Assembly (NCBI GenBank): GCA_009917555.1 | Contig: QZDX01000002.1 | Location: forward strand, 62,001 to 126,000 | Source of the DNA: a bacterium 1XD21-13 | GTDB lineage: Bacteria; Bacillota; Clostridia; Lachnospirales; Lachnospiraceae | DNA: 64,000 nt | Direction: 5' to 3' | Part shown: positions 26,125-34,523 of the stretch, piece by piece | How the letters are laid out: each line of letters starts with the position of its first letter | How positions within the stretch are numbered: position 1 is the first letter of the stretch | Translations under genes and position numbers: made by a program | The notes under the pieces: generated by a model | The model's database searches: none | What the model was told of the DNA's origin: nothing | Seen by the model: only the letters and a program-made list of their open reading frames with translations

Positions 26125-26655
26125 ATGGAAAACAATTTAGGGTGCGGAACCGGCGGGCAGACCATGCTCTTGGCACAGCATTTATCCGGTACAATTATCG
26201 GCCTGGATATGTTTCCGAATTTTATAGATGTATTAAATAAAAATGCCAAAAGCAGGAATCCGGAAAATCGGGTAACAGGCGTTATTGGCGATATGGAACA
26301 TCTGCCCTTTGAAAACCATTCTCTGGATCTGATCTGGTCAGAGGGTGCAATTGACAACATCGGCTTTGAAAAGGGACTTTCTCATTGGCACAGCTTCCTC
26401 AAAATGGGCGGCTGTCTTACAGTGACATGTCCTTCCTGGCTTACTGAGGAACGGCCGGCTGTAGTTGATGTGTTCTGGTCCAACGCCGGAAGCAAACTGG
26501 ATTCCACAGCCGCAAACATTAAAATCATGCAAAAATACGCCGAAAATGATACAATGGAGGCATTTGCCGCAGAAAACCAGTATGAAGTTAATCTGTACCA
26601 AAAGTATAAGCAATATTATGGATATGTATTCTATATCGGCAGGGCGATATGCTGA
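26125..26655 (+). CDS. Class I SAM-dependent methyltransferase, internally shortened
   Basis: The protein has 176 residues. Motif I (LGCGTGGQT) begins at residue 5, although family members carry about 40-50 residues before it. Later blocks are intact: GLDMFP (motif II acidic residue), GDMEHLPFENHSLDLIWSEGAI and the C-terminal KQYYGYVFYIGR. A second shortening is likely between NIKIMQ and KYAEND. Frame and start (AGGAGG 9 nt before ATG) are preserved, so it may be translated but probably cannot fold as an active enzyme. It could be described as a pseudogene shaped by in-frame deletions; the substrate is unknown. Confidence 0.6.
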   Translation: MENNLGCGTGGQTMLLAQHLSGTIIGLDMFPNFIDVLNKNAKSRNPENRVTGVIGDMEHLPFENHSLDLIWSEGAIDNIGFEKGLSHWHSFLKMGGCLTVTCPSWLTEERPAVVDVFWSNAGSKLDSTAANIKIMQKYAENDTMEAFAAENQYEVNLYQKYKQYYGYVFYIGRAIC

Positions 26656-26810
26656 GCCATATAAGCATAACAACTTGCATAATCCCAAGTCTTCGCTTCT
26701 TCCGGAAAATCTGAAAGCCACAAACACCGTGACGCAGGGCATGCAAAAAAGCTTTTTAGAAAAGGGAAAGCTGCAATAGCCTGTCAAAAAACACTCTGGG
26801 AGAATTTATT

Positions 26811-27368
26811 ATGAAAATACTTTGGGAACTTTTTTTCACCTTTGCCAAGATCGGCATGTTTACCTTCGGCGGCGGATATGCTATGATTTCACTGATTGAG
26901 CATGAATGTGTCGGGAAAAAGCAATGGATTATCCCGGATGAAATGATGAACATTACGGTAATTGCAGAATCCACGCCCGGCCCCATCATGGTGAATTCCG
27001 CAACATACATCGGAAACACCCTGGCAGGATTTTGGGGCGCATTAGCGGCAACAACCGGTGTCGTACTGCCGTCCTTTATCATCATATTATTGATCGTCGC
27101 CCTATTTCAAAAAAAGCACAAAAAAGTCCAAATGGTTTTAAAAGGAATCAAGCCCTGCCTTATGGGAATTATCATTGCAACCGGCTTCTATCTCCTGGGC
27201 TCCATTATTTTCCCACGAAATGAAGCGTCAGGCTTCGATTACAAAGCCCTAATCATACTATTACTACTAATTCTCATTTCCATTGTATACTACCAGAAAA
27301 AGAAAAAAGCAATCTCCCCCATCCTATTAATTATTGCTTCTGCGGTAATGGGATGCGCTCTCTTTTAG
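26811..27368 (+). CDS. Chromate transporter-family (ChrA) protein, single-domain type
   Basis: The 185-residue membrane protein has about six hydrophobic segments. It has the family N-terminus FFTFAKIGMFTFGGGYAM with the conserved FGGG, and the ESTPGPIMVN motif near residue 55. Single-domain ChrA proteins usually occur as adjacent pairs that together form the transporter. Here only one is present, flanked by broken genes, so the partner may have been lost. Substrate specificity for chromate cannot be inferred. GGGAGAA precedes the ATG. Confidence 0.8.
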   Translation: MKILWELFFTFAKIGMFTFGGGYAMISLIEHECVGKKQWIIPDEMMNITVIAESTPGPIMVNSATYIGNTLAGFWGALAATTGVVLPSFIIILLIVALFQKKHKKVQMVLKGIKPCLMGIIIATGFYLLGSIIFPRNEASGFDYKALIILLLLILISIVYYQKKKKAISPILLIIASAVMGCALF

Positions 27369-27378
27369 AAAAAAATAA

Positions 27379-27663
27379 CCTGTAACAAACAAAAAAGTCG
27401 GCGGATACCGGGCACAGTGCGGCCTCGTAGAGGGTTCACTCATGTTCATCGGAATCTATCTGCATACACTGGAAAAGCCAGAAGAAGAAATCGTATCAGC
27501 CTGCTACCGCTTCGCATCCGCCTTTGAAAAAGCATTTACTTCCCTAAGGTGCTCAGAGCTACGCCCCACCGGCTTCTCAGAAAACGCCCCACCCCACCTA
27601 TGCGAAGTTCTAACCTGTAACGCAATCGAATTTACCTACCAATATCTTTTAGAAATCACATAA
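27379..27663 (+). pseudogene. C-terminal fragment of a C_GCAxxG_C_C redox protein
   Basis: The open frame starts after an in-frame TAA at 27376. It contains GGYRAQCGLVEGSLMFIGIY, which resembles the GG....CGAVSGA block of C_GCAxxG_C_C-type putative redox proteins, then a helix and the conserved second Cys (SLRCSELRP) and CEVL region. The N-terminal C_GCAxxG part is absent. An ATG at 27442 would give only 73 residues. It is best read as a remnant. Confidence 0.5.
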
Positions 27664-27665
27664 CA

Positions 27666-27753
27666 GCAAAATAAGCCAGCAGACTTCTCCAATATCCAAA
27701 TGTGCGCGAACCGTCCGAACATGGATATGGAGAAGTCTGCTGGCTTATTTTGC
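27666..27753. terminator. Long hairpin, probable terminator, R5 repeat copy
   Basis: The arms 27666-27698 and 27722-27753 pair over 32 positions with one bulged A. They read GCAAAATAAGCC...GGCTTATTTTGC, a strong stem with A/U-rich ends that can stop transcription from both sides. It lies just past the solute-binding-protein gene on the minus strand. The 24-nt left end recurs inverted at 31783-31806, on the far side of the sensor operon. After the hairpin the plus strand reads GCGTCCGTC, as at the end of element R3. Confidence 0.7.
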
Positions 27754-27766
27754 GTCCGTCTTTCAC

Positions 27767-29074
27767 TTATTCCCCAAGTGTCCCTTCCTGCAGCCGATCC
27801 ATCTCCTCCAAACACTCCTCCACCGAAGCCCCATTCAAAAGCTCCCGCACCACAACACACGTATTTCCCCACTGCTCCAGCTTCATACTAGCATTGGATC
27901 CCAACACATAAACCCCATCATTCACCAAATCATTCAACGGCTTCAACGCATCAATACACTCCACCTCCACATTCTTAGAGGGTGAAATCACCTTATTGGT
28001 CTCCGCATAAACCTGAAGAGCCTCATCCGACAGAATAATATCCATCACCGCAAGGGTATCCTCCAAATGCTCCGCATTGGCACAAACCCCATATCCCGAC
28101 ATAGAAACCACCGGCATCTGACCCCGATGGCTTGGGAATCCAATCACTTGCAGGTTAAACTCCGGCTTCCCATAAGCTATATCCGCATTGGCCGCTCCCC
28201 AATAAGCCATCACAATAGGCGTCTTCTGCTCCCGGAAATCTGGTCCTTCCCCCTCAATGGCCTCATAGGTATACGCCCGCTCTGCGTCCACATACCCCAT
28301 ATCAATCAGCGTTTTCACAAACTCAAAGCCCTCACGCATATAATCGCTGTACTTCGCCTCCCCGTTGTTGAGAGCCGCAATCTCCGCCTCTGTATTTTCT
28401 CCGTTATAGAGATCTGCATAAGCCAGTGCAAACACAAAATTCTCCAGCCACCAGCGGTTTGCTCCTACGGGAGTCTCAATCCCATTTTCCTTAAATACCC
28501 TGCAGCACTCCAAAAATTCCTCCGGCGTATTGGGAAGCTCCAAATGATAATCCTCAAACATATCCTGATTCACAAAAAGTCCATAAACCACAACCTCTTG
28601 CGGAATGGCCACCAACTTCCCATCCACCGTATTGGACACCCGCACCACATCACGCAGATTGGCCGAGCTCTCAAGACAGGACAGATCCACAAGCTTCCCC
28701 TCGGATCCAAGAATCTGTATGGTATCCGGATTCAGAAGATACACATCATCCATATCGCTTCGTGCACGGGCCAGTGTCACATCATCATAAGTCTTATCCT
28801 TATAAGTCTCTGCCGTATAAGTCCGGTATTCCACAGAAAGTCCCAGCTCCTCCTCCGCCATAATCACCGTGAGTTCATGGGAGCTTCTGGCAACATTGTC
28901 CGCCTCCGGGCTGGATTTTTCCATAGGCCCGAACATATTCACTACCTTTTTCTCCTGGATATCATCCTCCACCAGATTCACCATGCCCTCATCCTTTTTC
29001 CCGCAGGCTGTCATTCCCACAAGCAGCACTCCTGTCAGAAACAGAACCAAACGTTTTTTGAAATACCCTTTCAA
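27767..29074 (-). CDS. Extracellular solute-binding lipoprotein (ABC family 1 type)
   Basis: The protein has 435 residues. A signal peptide with lipobox (VGMTAC, Cys24) anchors it outside the membrane. The mature part is a two-lobed sugar-type binding protein (DDVYLLNPDTIQIL, GKLVAIPQEVVVYGLFVN, LPNTPEEFLECCR and NRWWLENFVFALAYADLY). No ABC permease or ATPase gene is next to it. Instead it follows a hybrid histidine kinase by 3 bp, so it most likely delivers ligand to that sensor and not to a transporter. The tail ends near the terminator at 27666. Confidence 0.85.
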   Translation of the reverse strand: MKGYFKKRLVLFLTGVLLVGMTACGKKDEGMVNLVEDDIQEKKVVNMFGPMEKSSPEADNVARSSHELTVIMAEEELGLSVEYRTYTAETYKDKTYDDVTLARARSDMDDVYLLNPDTIQILGSEGKLVDLSCLESSANLRDVVRVSNTVDGKLVAIPQEVVVYGLFVNQDMFEDYHLELPNTPEEFLECCRVFKENGIETPVGANRWWLENFVFALAYADLYNGENTEAEIAALNNGEAKYSDYMREGFEFVKTLIDMGYVDAERAYTYEAIEGEGPDFREQKTPIVMAYWGAANADIAYGKPEFNLQVIGFPSHRGQMPVVSMSGYGVCANAEHLEDTLAVMDIILSDEALQVYAETNKVISPSKNVEVECIDALKPLNDLVNDGVYVLGSNASMKLEQWGNTCVVVRELLNGASVEECLEEMDRLQEGTLGE

Positions 29075-29077
29075 ACC

Positions 29078-31651
29078 TTAACCTCTTTTCTGCAAATCTT
29101 TGATCGTTCTCTTTAACATTTCCATATCCACCGGCTTTGCCACATGAGCATTCATACCAGCATTTATGGCATCCTTCACGTCCTCCGCAAAGGCATTTGC
29201 CGTCATGGCAATAATAGGAATTATGGCTGCATCCTCCCGTTCCATGGCCCGGATACGCTTCGTAGCCTCATAGCCATTCATCACCGGCATCTGCACATCC
29301 ATAAGAATAGCGTCAAACTCACTGGGGTTGGCCTTGGCAAAGCGCTCCACTGCCAGCTCCCCATTTACCACAACCTCACAGTCCGCACCCTCAATATCCA
29401 GAAGCTCCTCCAGGATCTCCGAATTGATCTCATTGTCCTCTACCACCAAGAAATGCTGTCCCTCCAGGGTGAGGGCTCCGCCTGCCCAGGCCTGCTCCTC
29501 CCCTCTCGTCTTGAGCTCCAGAATCTTCTCTTTTAAGGCTGACACAAAGAAGGGCTTGGCAAGGAAGCCGTCAATTCCGGCTGCCAACGCCTCTGCATCA
29601 ATCTCATCCCAGTCATAGGCCGTCAAAAGTAGAATCAAAATGCGCTCTCCCATTACCTCCCTAATACGTCTGGCTGTCTCAATGCCGTTAAGTCCCGGCA
29701 TCCGCCAGTCCAGAAGCACCAGATCATAGGGCGCCTGGGCCTCAAGGGTCGTCTCCACAGCCCTTACAGCCTCCTCTCCGCTCAGCCTCACATCCACGCA
29801 AGCTTCCGTATCCTCCATTAGAGCCTGGATGCCCTCACACACATCCCCATCATCATCCACTGCCAGAATTCGGGTTACACCGTGATTCTTCCAGAACTTA
29901 GCATCCTCCTCCTGTTCCGAGATACGCAGCTCCAAATCCACCGTAAAGATGGTTCCCTTGTTCACCTCACTGGCCACCTCGATGGTTCCGCCCATAAGCT
30001 CCACAATATTCTTGGTGATGGCCATTCCCAGTCCCGTTCCCTGGACCTTGTTGGTGGTGCTGTTTTCCGCTCTGGTAAATGCGTCAAAAATCACCTCCAA
30101 ATACTCCGGCGTCATGCCGAAGCCATTGTCCTCCACCTCAATGCGGATATGCTCATACTGGCTGGACCGCTGCTCCAGGCCAAAGATACGAAACCAAATG
30201 TTGCCGCCCTCTTGGGTGTATTTCACCGCATTGGAAAGAAGATTGATTAAAATCTGATTCAGCCTGGTCTCGTCTCCCACCAGGCACTCATGACGAATTC
30301 CCGTCACCTGGATCTCAAAGCTCTGCCCCCTGTCCCTTGCTGCCGGGCGGATGATGGCGTCCACAGAGGAAATCACGCTGTTCAGGCGAAACTCTCCGAT
30401 GGTGAGCACTGCCTTACCGCTTTCAATCTTGGATACATCCAGAACATCATTGATCAGACTTAAGAGATGCTGCCCCGAAGCCGTCAGCTTCTTGGTATAT
30501 TCCCGCACCTTGATGGGATTATCCGCATCCCTGGCAAGCAGGGTGGTAAAGCCCAGGATAGCGTTCATAGGAGTACGTATGTCATGGGACATGTTGGAGA
30601 GGAAAGTGGTTTTCGAGCTGTTGGCCACCTGAGCCGCTTGGAGGGCCTCCCCCAGCTGCTGGTTGTGAAACTCTCTCTCTGCCTCCCGTTCCTGACGGAA
30701 CTTATTCTGCTGCCGCTCATAAAAGAAAAATACGGCACAGCACATGAAAAAGGCTACCAGCATCACCAAAACTACAATCAGAATATTCTGATTGACCGCA
30801 TTTCCCTCCCTCTGAATGGATTCCACCGGCACATAGCCGATGAGATACACGGAGCCGTCATTGACCGCCCACATATAAATCAGGGAATCCTTGTTCTGGA
30901 TCTTGTGATAGAACATCATATTCCCGTCCTGCTTCATGCTCTCGGCCACACTCTGCTGAATGCTTTCCTCCAGAATGTTATTGGCCCTGTAAAAATCTTG
31001 GAGATTGAGATGGCCCGCGTCCCGCTCTCCGATTCCCTTTGGTTTTAGAAGGAACCGCTCTGTCTGTCCATCCATAATATATAAGGTGGCGCTTCCATTG
31101 TAAAGCCGGTCTGGAAGGGCTTTGTCAAAGGAATCATAAATGTATTCCACATAAAGCTCTGCAATCTCTCTGCCATTCTTTGTGACCGGACATTTCATGG
31201 TGTAGGCCCAGGTCCCCATACTATTGATGTAAGAGGAAGAAATGGGAATCCCCTCTACCCTCTCCTGACTGGAAAAATCCAGCTCCTTTGGATAAAAGAC
31301 CTCTCCCGTATTGGAAATGCCTTCCGTCTCCCCGGAAAATACCAGGGACATTTTTACCAGGGTGCTGTTCCGATCATAGGAGAGGATGAATTCCTCCGGG
31401 TCCTCGATGATGGCAAGCTCCTCCGCTATCAGCTTCTGGTACTGGGCTTCCCGCTGAAATAGGACCTCCACAGTGCCCTTAAGAAGCTCCAGGCTTTCGC
31501 TCAGATTGCCGATGGCAGACTGGGACATTTCTGTGGAAATTCTCCTTGCAATGAAAAATACAAAGCTTCCCAGGATGAAAAATACAATAATAAGTGGAAT
31601 GATCAGACGCTTTCTGCCGGTTGTTTTTTCTTGGTTCTCTCTCTTTTTCAT
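29078..31651 (-). CDS. Hybrid sensor histidine kinase with two receiver domains
   Basis: The protein has 857 residues. Two transmembrane helices (about 15-37 and 288-311) frame an extracellular sensor domain of 250 residues, probably Cache-like. A coiled linker leads to HisKA with the phosphorylated His356 (NMSHDIRTP). The HATPase domain follows (N box NAVKYT, DNGFGMTP, GTGLGMAI), then two receivers: REC1 with LLDWRMPGLNG, and C-terminal REC2 (about 735-855) with LMDVQMPVMNG and MTANA. There is no HPt or output domain, so a separate partner is needed. Co-transcription with the solute-binding lipoprotein suggests that protein is its ligand receptor. Confidence 0.93.
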   Translation of the reverse strand: MKKRENQEKTTGRKRLIIPLIIVFFILGSFVFFIARRISTEMSQSAIGNLSESLELLKGTVEVLFQREAQYQKLIAEELAIIEDPEEFILSYDRNSTLVKMSLVFSGETEGISNTGEVFYPKELDFSSQERVEGIPISSSYINSMGTWAYTMKCPVTKNGREIAELYVEYIYDSFDKALPDRLYNGSATLYIMDGQTERFLLKPKGIGERDAGHLNLQDFYRANNILEESIQQSVAESMKQDGNMMFYHKIQNKDSLIYMWAVNDGSVYLIGYVPVESIQREGNAVNQNILIVVLVMLVAFFMCCAVFFFYERQQNKFRQEREAEREFHNQQLGEALQAAQVANSSKTTFLSNMSHDIRTPMNAILGFTTLLARDADNPIKVREYTKKLTASGQHLLSLINDVLDVSKIESGKAVLTIGEFRLNSVISSVDAIIRPAARDRGQSFEIQVTGIRHECLVGDETRLNQILINLLSNAVKYTQEGGNIWFRIFGLEQRSSQYEHIRIEVEDNGFGMTPEYLEVIFDAFTRAENSTTNKVQGTGLGMAITKNIVELMGGTIEVASEVNKGTIFTVDLELRISEQEEDAKFWKNHGVTRILAVDDDGDVCEGIQALMEDTEACVDVRLSGEEAVRAVETTLEAQAPYDLVLLDWRMPGLNGIETARRIREVMGERILILLLTAYDWDEIDAEALAAGIDGFLAKPFFVSALKEKILELKTRGEEQAWAGGALTLEGQHFLVVEDNEINSEILEELLDIEGADCEVVVNGELAVERFAKANPSEFDAILMDVQMPVMNGYEATKRIRAMEREDAAIIPIIAMTANAFAEDVKDAINAGMNAHVAKPVDMEMLKRTIKDLQKRG

Positions 31652-31731
31652 TTTAAATCAATGACCTTTATTTCTGACTTTGTAACACTTTTAAGGGCTT
31701 TTATGAATGGATCATAAAAGGGTTTTTTATT

Positions 31732-31760
31732 ATTATAGCAGTGTTGGGGGGATTGGTCAA
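31732..31760 (-). promoter_or_regulatory. Promoter of histidine kinase-binding protein operon
   Basis: TTGACC (plus 31755-31760) and TATAAT (plus 31732-31737) are spaced 17 bp apart on the minus strand. A 9-bp hairpin at about 31695-31721 (CTTTTATGA with its partner) lies in the leader and may be an operator or RNA structure. Confidence 0.75.
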
Positions 31761-31782
31761 AATGTTTTGTGGGGGGAGTGCA

Positions 31783-31806
31783 AAGTCCGCCGGCTTATTT
31801 TGCTGT
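31783..31806 (-). repeat. R5 repeat, single-arm copy
   Basis: The minus strand reads ACAGCAAAATAAGCCGGCGG then ACTT, identical to plus-strand 27664-27687 except for two G/A changes. Here the second arm of the hairpin is missing. The two copies bracket the sensor operon in inverted orientation. Confidence 0.5.
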
Positions 31807-31855
31807 TTTTTGCAGTCGGTAGGTGTAGGGGTAGGTTTCTACGTCAGCATACTTC

Positions 31856-33550
31856 TTATTCTACTTCTACTATTAAAAATTGATAGCCTTTTAGGGTTAT
31901 GGTGTCAGCAGACTTCAGTACGTCTGCCTCTGTTGTAGGGGTGGTGCCATAGTTATCAAGAATTATATGCTTGATCGGGGTGGGGAGCTTTAGGGTTCGG
32001 GGGGTCTCCTGGGTGTTGGCTAGGATTAGGAGGGTCTTTTCCCTTCCTTTTCGGTAGAAGCCGGTGAAGCTGCTCCATGCCTGGTTTAGGGGCTCCTGTC
32101 TGCCGTAGACGATGGCTTCCTCGTAGCTTGGGTTTGTTCGAAGGGCAATGAGCTGTTTGTAGAAGCTTAGGAGGGAGCCCTCTCTTTGCTGCTGCTCGTC
32201 CACTCGGATTTGTAGGTAGTTTTCGTTTACGAGGAGCCAGGGGGTGCCTGTTGTGAAGCCTCCGTGGGCTTCTCTGCTCCACTGCATGGGGGTGCGGGCG
32301 TTGTCGCGGCTCATTTGGGAGATGACCTTGAGGGCTTCCTTCTCTGTGAGGCCGTGGCTGCGGGCTACCTGGTATTCATCCAGGGTGCTGATGTCGTCTA
32401 CCTCCTGGATGGAGTGAAATTCTTTGTTGGTCATGCCAATCTCCTGGCCCTGGTATAGGAAAGGCAGGCCGAAGGTCATGAGGGAGATTCCGGCCAAAAG
32501 CTTTTTGCCCAGCTCCGTCTGAGCACCCTCTGGAAGGTAGCGGCTTACGCCTCTTGGCTCGTCGTGATTTTCAATGATGTTGGCCATCATGCCGATTTCC
32601 TGGGAAATGGCCTTACTTTCAAAGACTGCATCGCGAAATTCATCCATGGTTACTTGCTTTCGGTCGTACCATCCGTTTTCGCTTGCCCCTAAAAGGTGGG
32701 GTGCAAAGTCGAAAATAGATTCAAAGCAGCCTTGACTTCCGATGTAACGCTCCATTTCCTCCGGGCGGAAGTCAAAGAGCTCCCCAATGGTAAATGCGTC
32801 GCAGGGGGCAAAGGCCTCCCGCTTCATTTCCTGCAGGAAGTCCATGACACCTTCCGCATAGGCCAGCATGGTGGTTCCGGCACAGAGACCGTCCTCCCGA
32901 TCCGGTGGGAAGTCTGTGAATCGCAGGTCTTTTTTGATGTTGATGATAGCATCCAGACGGAAGCCGGACACGCCCTTTTCCAGCCACCAGCGGATCATCT
33001 GGTAAATTTCCTGGCGAAGCTTTGGATTTTCCCAGTTGAGATCCGGCTGCTCCTTTGCAAACATATGTAAGTAGAAGAGGTTGTCATAGCCTGGCAGGGG
33101 CTCCCACACACTTCCGCCAAAGTAGGAGCGCCAGTTACATGGGGGCTTGCCGTTCTTTCCTTCACGTATGTAGAAATAGTCTCCGTAAGGACCGAAGGGG
33201 TCCTTTAATGCCTCCTGGAACCATAGATGCTGATCGGAGCAGTGGTTGACTACCAAGTCCATAACGATAGCAATGTCCCGATTTTTGGCCTCGGCTAAAA
33301 GCTCCTCCATGTCCTCCATGGTTCCGAAGGCCGGATCGATGGCATAGTAGTCGGAAATGTCATAGCCCTGGTCCACAAAGGGGGACTGATAAATGGGAGA
33401 AATCCACAGGATTCCGATCCCTAAGTCCTTTAAATAGTCCAGCTTTTCTATGATTCCTCTCAGATCCCCGATGCCATCGCCGTTGCTGTCCTTGAAGCTT
33501 TTGGGGTATATCTGGTATGCGGTTTTGTTGTGCCACCATCTCTTTTTCAT
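31856..33550 (-). CDS. GH13 alpha-glucosidase (oligo-1,6-glucosidase type)
   Basis: The 564-residue enzyme starts at the ATG at 33550, 6 nt after GGAGG. The GH13 regions are VMDLVVNHCS (I), GFRLDAIINI (II, nucleophile Asp), TIGELFD (III, acid/base Glu) and IENHDEPR (IV). It lacks a signal peptide, so it acts on imported oligosaccharides. NWRSYFGGSVWEPLPG resembles oligo-1,6-glucosidase/alpha-glucosidase and differs from the TreC sequence at 20482. The gene follows proB by only 18 bp, although the two have no obvious metabolic link. Confidence 0.87.
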   Translation of the reverse strand: MKKRWWHNKTAYQIYPKSFKDSNGDGIGDLRGIIEKLDYLKDLGIGILWISPIYQSPFVDQGYDISDYYAIDPAFGTMEDMEELLAEAKNRDIAIVMDLVVNHCSDQHLWFQEALKDPFGPYGDYFYIREGKNGKPPCNWRSYFGGSVWEPLPGYDNLFYLHMFAKEQPDLNWENPKLRQEIYQMIRWWLEKGVSGFRLDAIINIKKDLRFTDFPPDREDGLCAGTTMLAYAEGVMDFLQEMKREAFAPCDAFTIGELFDFRPEEMERYIGSQGCFESIFDFAPHLLGASENGWYDRKQVTMDEFRDAVFESKAISQEIGMMANIIENHDEPRGVSRYLPEGAQTELGKKLLAGISLMTFGLPFLYQGQEIGMTNKEFHSIQEVDDISTLDEYQVARSHGLTEKEALKVISQMSRDNARTPMQWSREAHGGFTTGTPWLLVNENYLQIRVDEQQQREGSLLSFYKQLIALRTNPSYEEAIVYGRQEPLNQAWSSFTGFYRKGREKTLLILANTQETPRTLKLPTPIKHIILDNYGTTPTTEADVLKSADTITLKGYQFLIVEVE

Positions 33551-33568
33551 AGCTACCTCCATCGGCCT

Positions 33569-34369
33569 TTATACTCTGTGGCCTGTAAATTTGGTTCCTA
33601 CCTGTTTTCCCTTTACAATCTCATAGAGGGCCGCCGGATTGCTGCCGTTGGCTACAATGGTATCGATGCCCTGGGAGGTGGCCAGATCCGCAGCCTGGAG
33701 CTTGGTGCGCATACCGCCGGTGCCCCGTCTGGAGCCTGCTCCTCCTGCCAGCTCATAAGTACTGTCATCGATCTCCTCAATCTGCTCAATCAGAACTGCG
33801 TCCTTGTAGAGACGGGGGTCCTTGTTGTAAAAGCCGTCAATGTCGGAAAGGATAATCAGCTTGTCCGCATTGCAGAGTACGGACACCACTGCGGAGAGCA
33901 TGTCGTTGTCTCCGAACAGCTTTTCCTCGGATTCGATCTCGGTGTAGCTTACGGAATCGTTCTCATTGACAATGGGGATGACTCCATGCTCTAAGAGGGC
34001 GTCAAAGGTGTTGGTCAGGTTTTCCTTTTTTTCCTCCTGAGTGATGTCCTCGGCGTTCAGCAGGATCTGGGCTACGGTTTTGTCGTAGTAGCCGAAAAAT
34101 TTATCGTAGAGGAACATGTTGGTACACTGTCCAACGGCCGCCGCGGCCTGCTTCATGCGCATGCTTTTTGGTTTCTCCTTGAGGCGCATTTTGTTGGCTC
34201 CTACGGCAATGGCGCCGGAGGATACCAGGATGACCTCATGTCCCATATTTTGAATATCTGCGATAGCTAAGGCCAACTCCTCCATCCGGTGGAGGTTGCT
34301 ATTGCCTAGCTCGTTGGTTAAGGTGGTGGTGCCCACCTTGATGACGATTCGTTCCGGTTTTAGATTCAT
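33569..34369 (-). CDS. proB: Glutamate 5-kinase without PUA domain
   Basis: The 266-residue amino-acid-kinase-fold enzyme phosphorylates glutamate in the first step of proline synthesis. Motifs are IVIKVGTTTLTNE, VSSGAIAVGANKM, the NENDSVS substrate segment and GTGGMRTKLQAA. The C-terminal PUA domain of the 367-residue E. coli type is absent, as in many Firmicutes. The proA gene is not in the window. ATG at 34369 follows AGGAG, directly behind a full-length R2 element. Confidence 0.92.
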   Translation of the reverse strand: MNLKPERIVIKVGTTTLTNELGNSNLHRMEELALAIADIQNMGHEVILVSSGAIAVGANKMRLKEKPKSMRMKQAAAAVGQCTNMFLYDKFFGYYDKTVAQILLNAEDITQEEKKENLTNTFDALLEHGVIPIVNENDSVSYTEIESEEKLFGDNDMLSAVVSVLCNADKLIILSDIDGFYNKDPRLYKDAVLIEQIEEIDDSTYELAGGAGSRRGTGGMRTKLQAADLATSQGIDTIVANGSNPAALYEIVKGKQVGTKFTGHRV

Positions 34370-34383
34370 TTTTTCTCCTATCT

Positions 34384-34509
34384 ATAGTCGCTGCGCGACA
34401 GCACTAAAGGGTAAAGTCGCTTCGACACACATGTATTGAGAGGAACTTTCATTCGTAAGGGCACTCATGAAAGTTCCTCTCGTGCTCCTTTGCGACTTTA
34501 CTGTGCGAC
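34384..34509 (-). repeat. R2 family element (copy 1), proB leader
   Basis: The 126-bp element contains three nested structures on the minus strand. There is a 15-bp hairpin (GAGAGGAACTTTCAT with its partner; plus 34438-34480), an enclosing AAAGTCGC/GCGACTTT pair, and the short hairpin GTCGC-GCA-GCGAC after ACCCTTTAGTGC. It ends a few bases before the proB ribosome site. Copy 2 at 42644 is about 85 percent alike, with most of the differences in loops or compensated. Confidence 0.85.
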
Positions 34510-34523
34510 AAAAATATTTTTTA

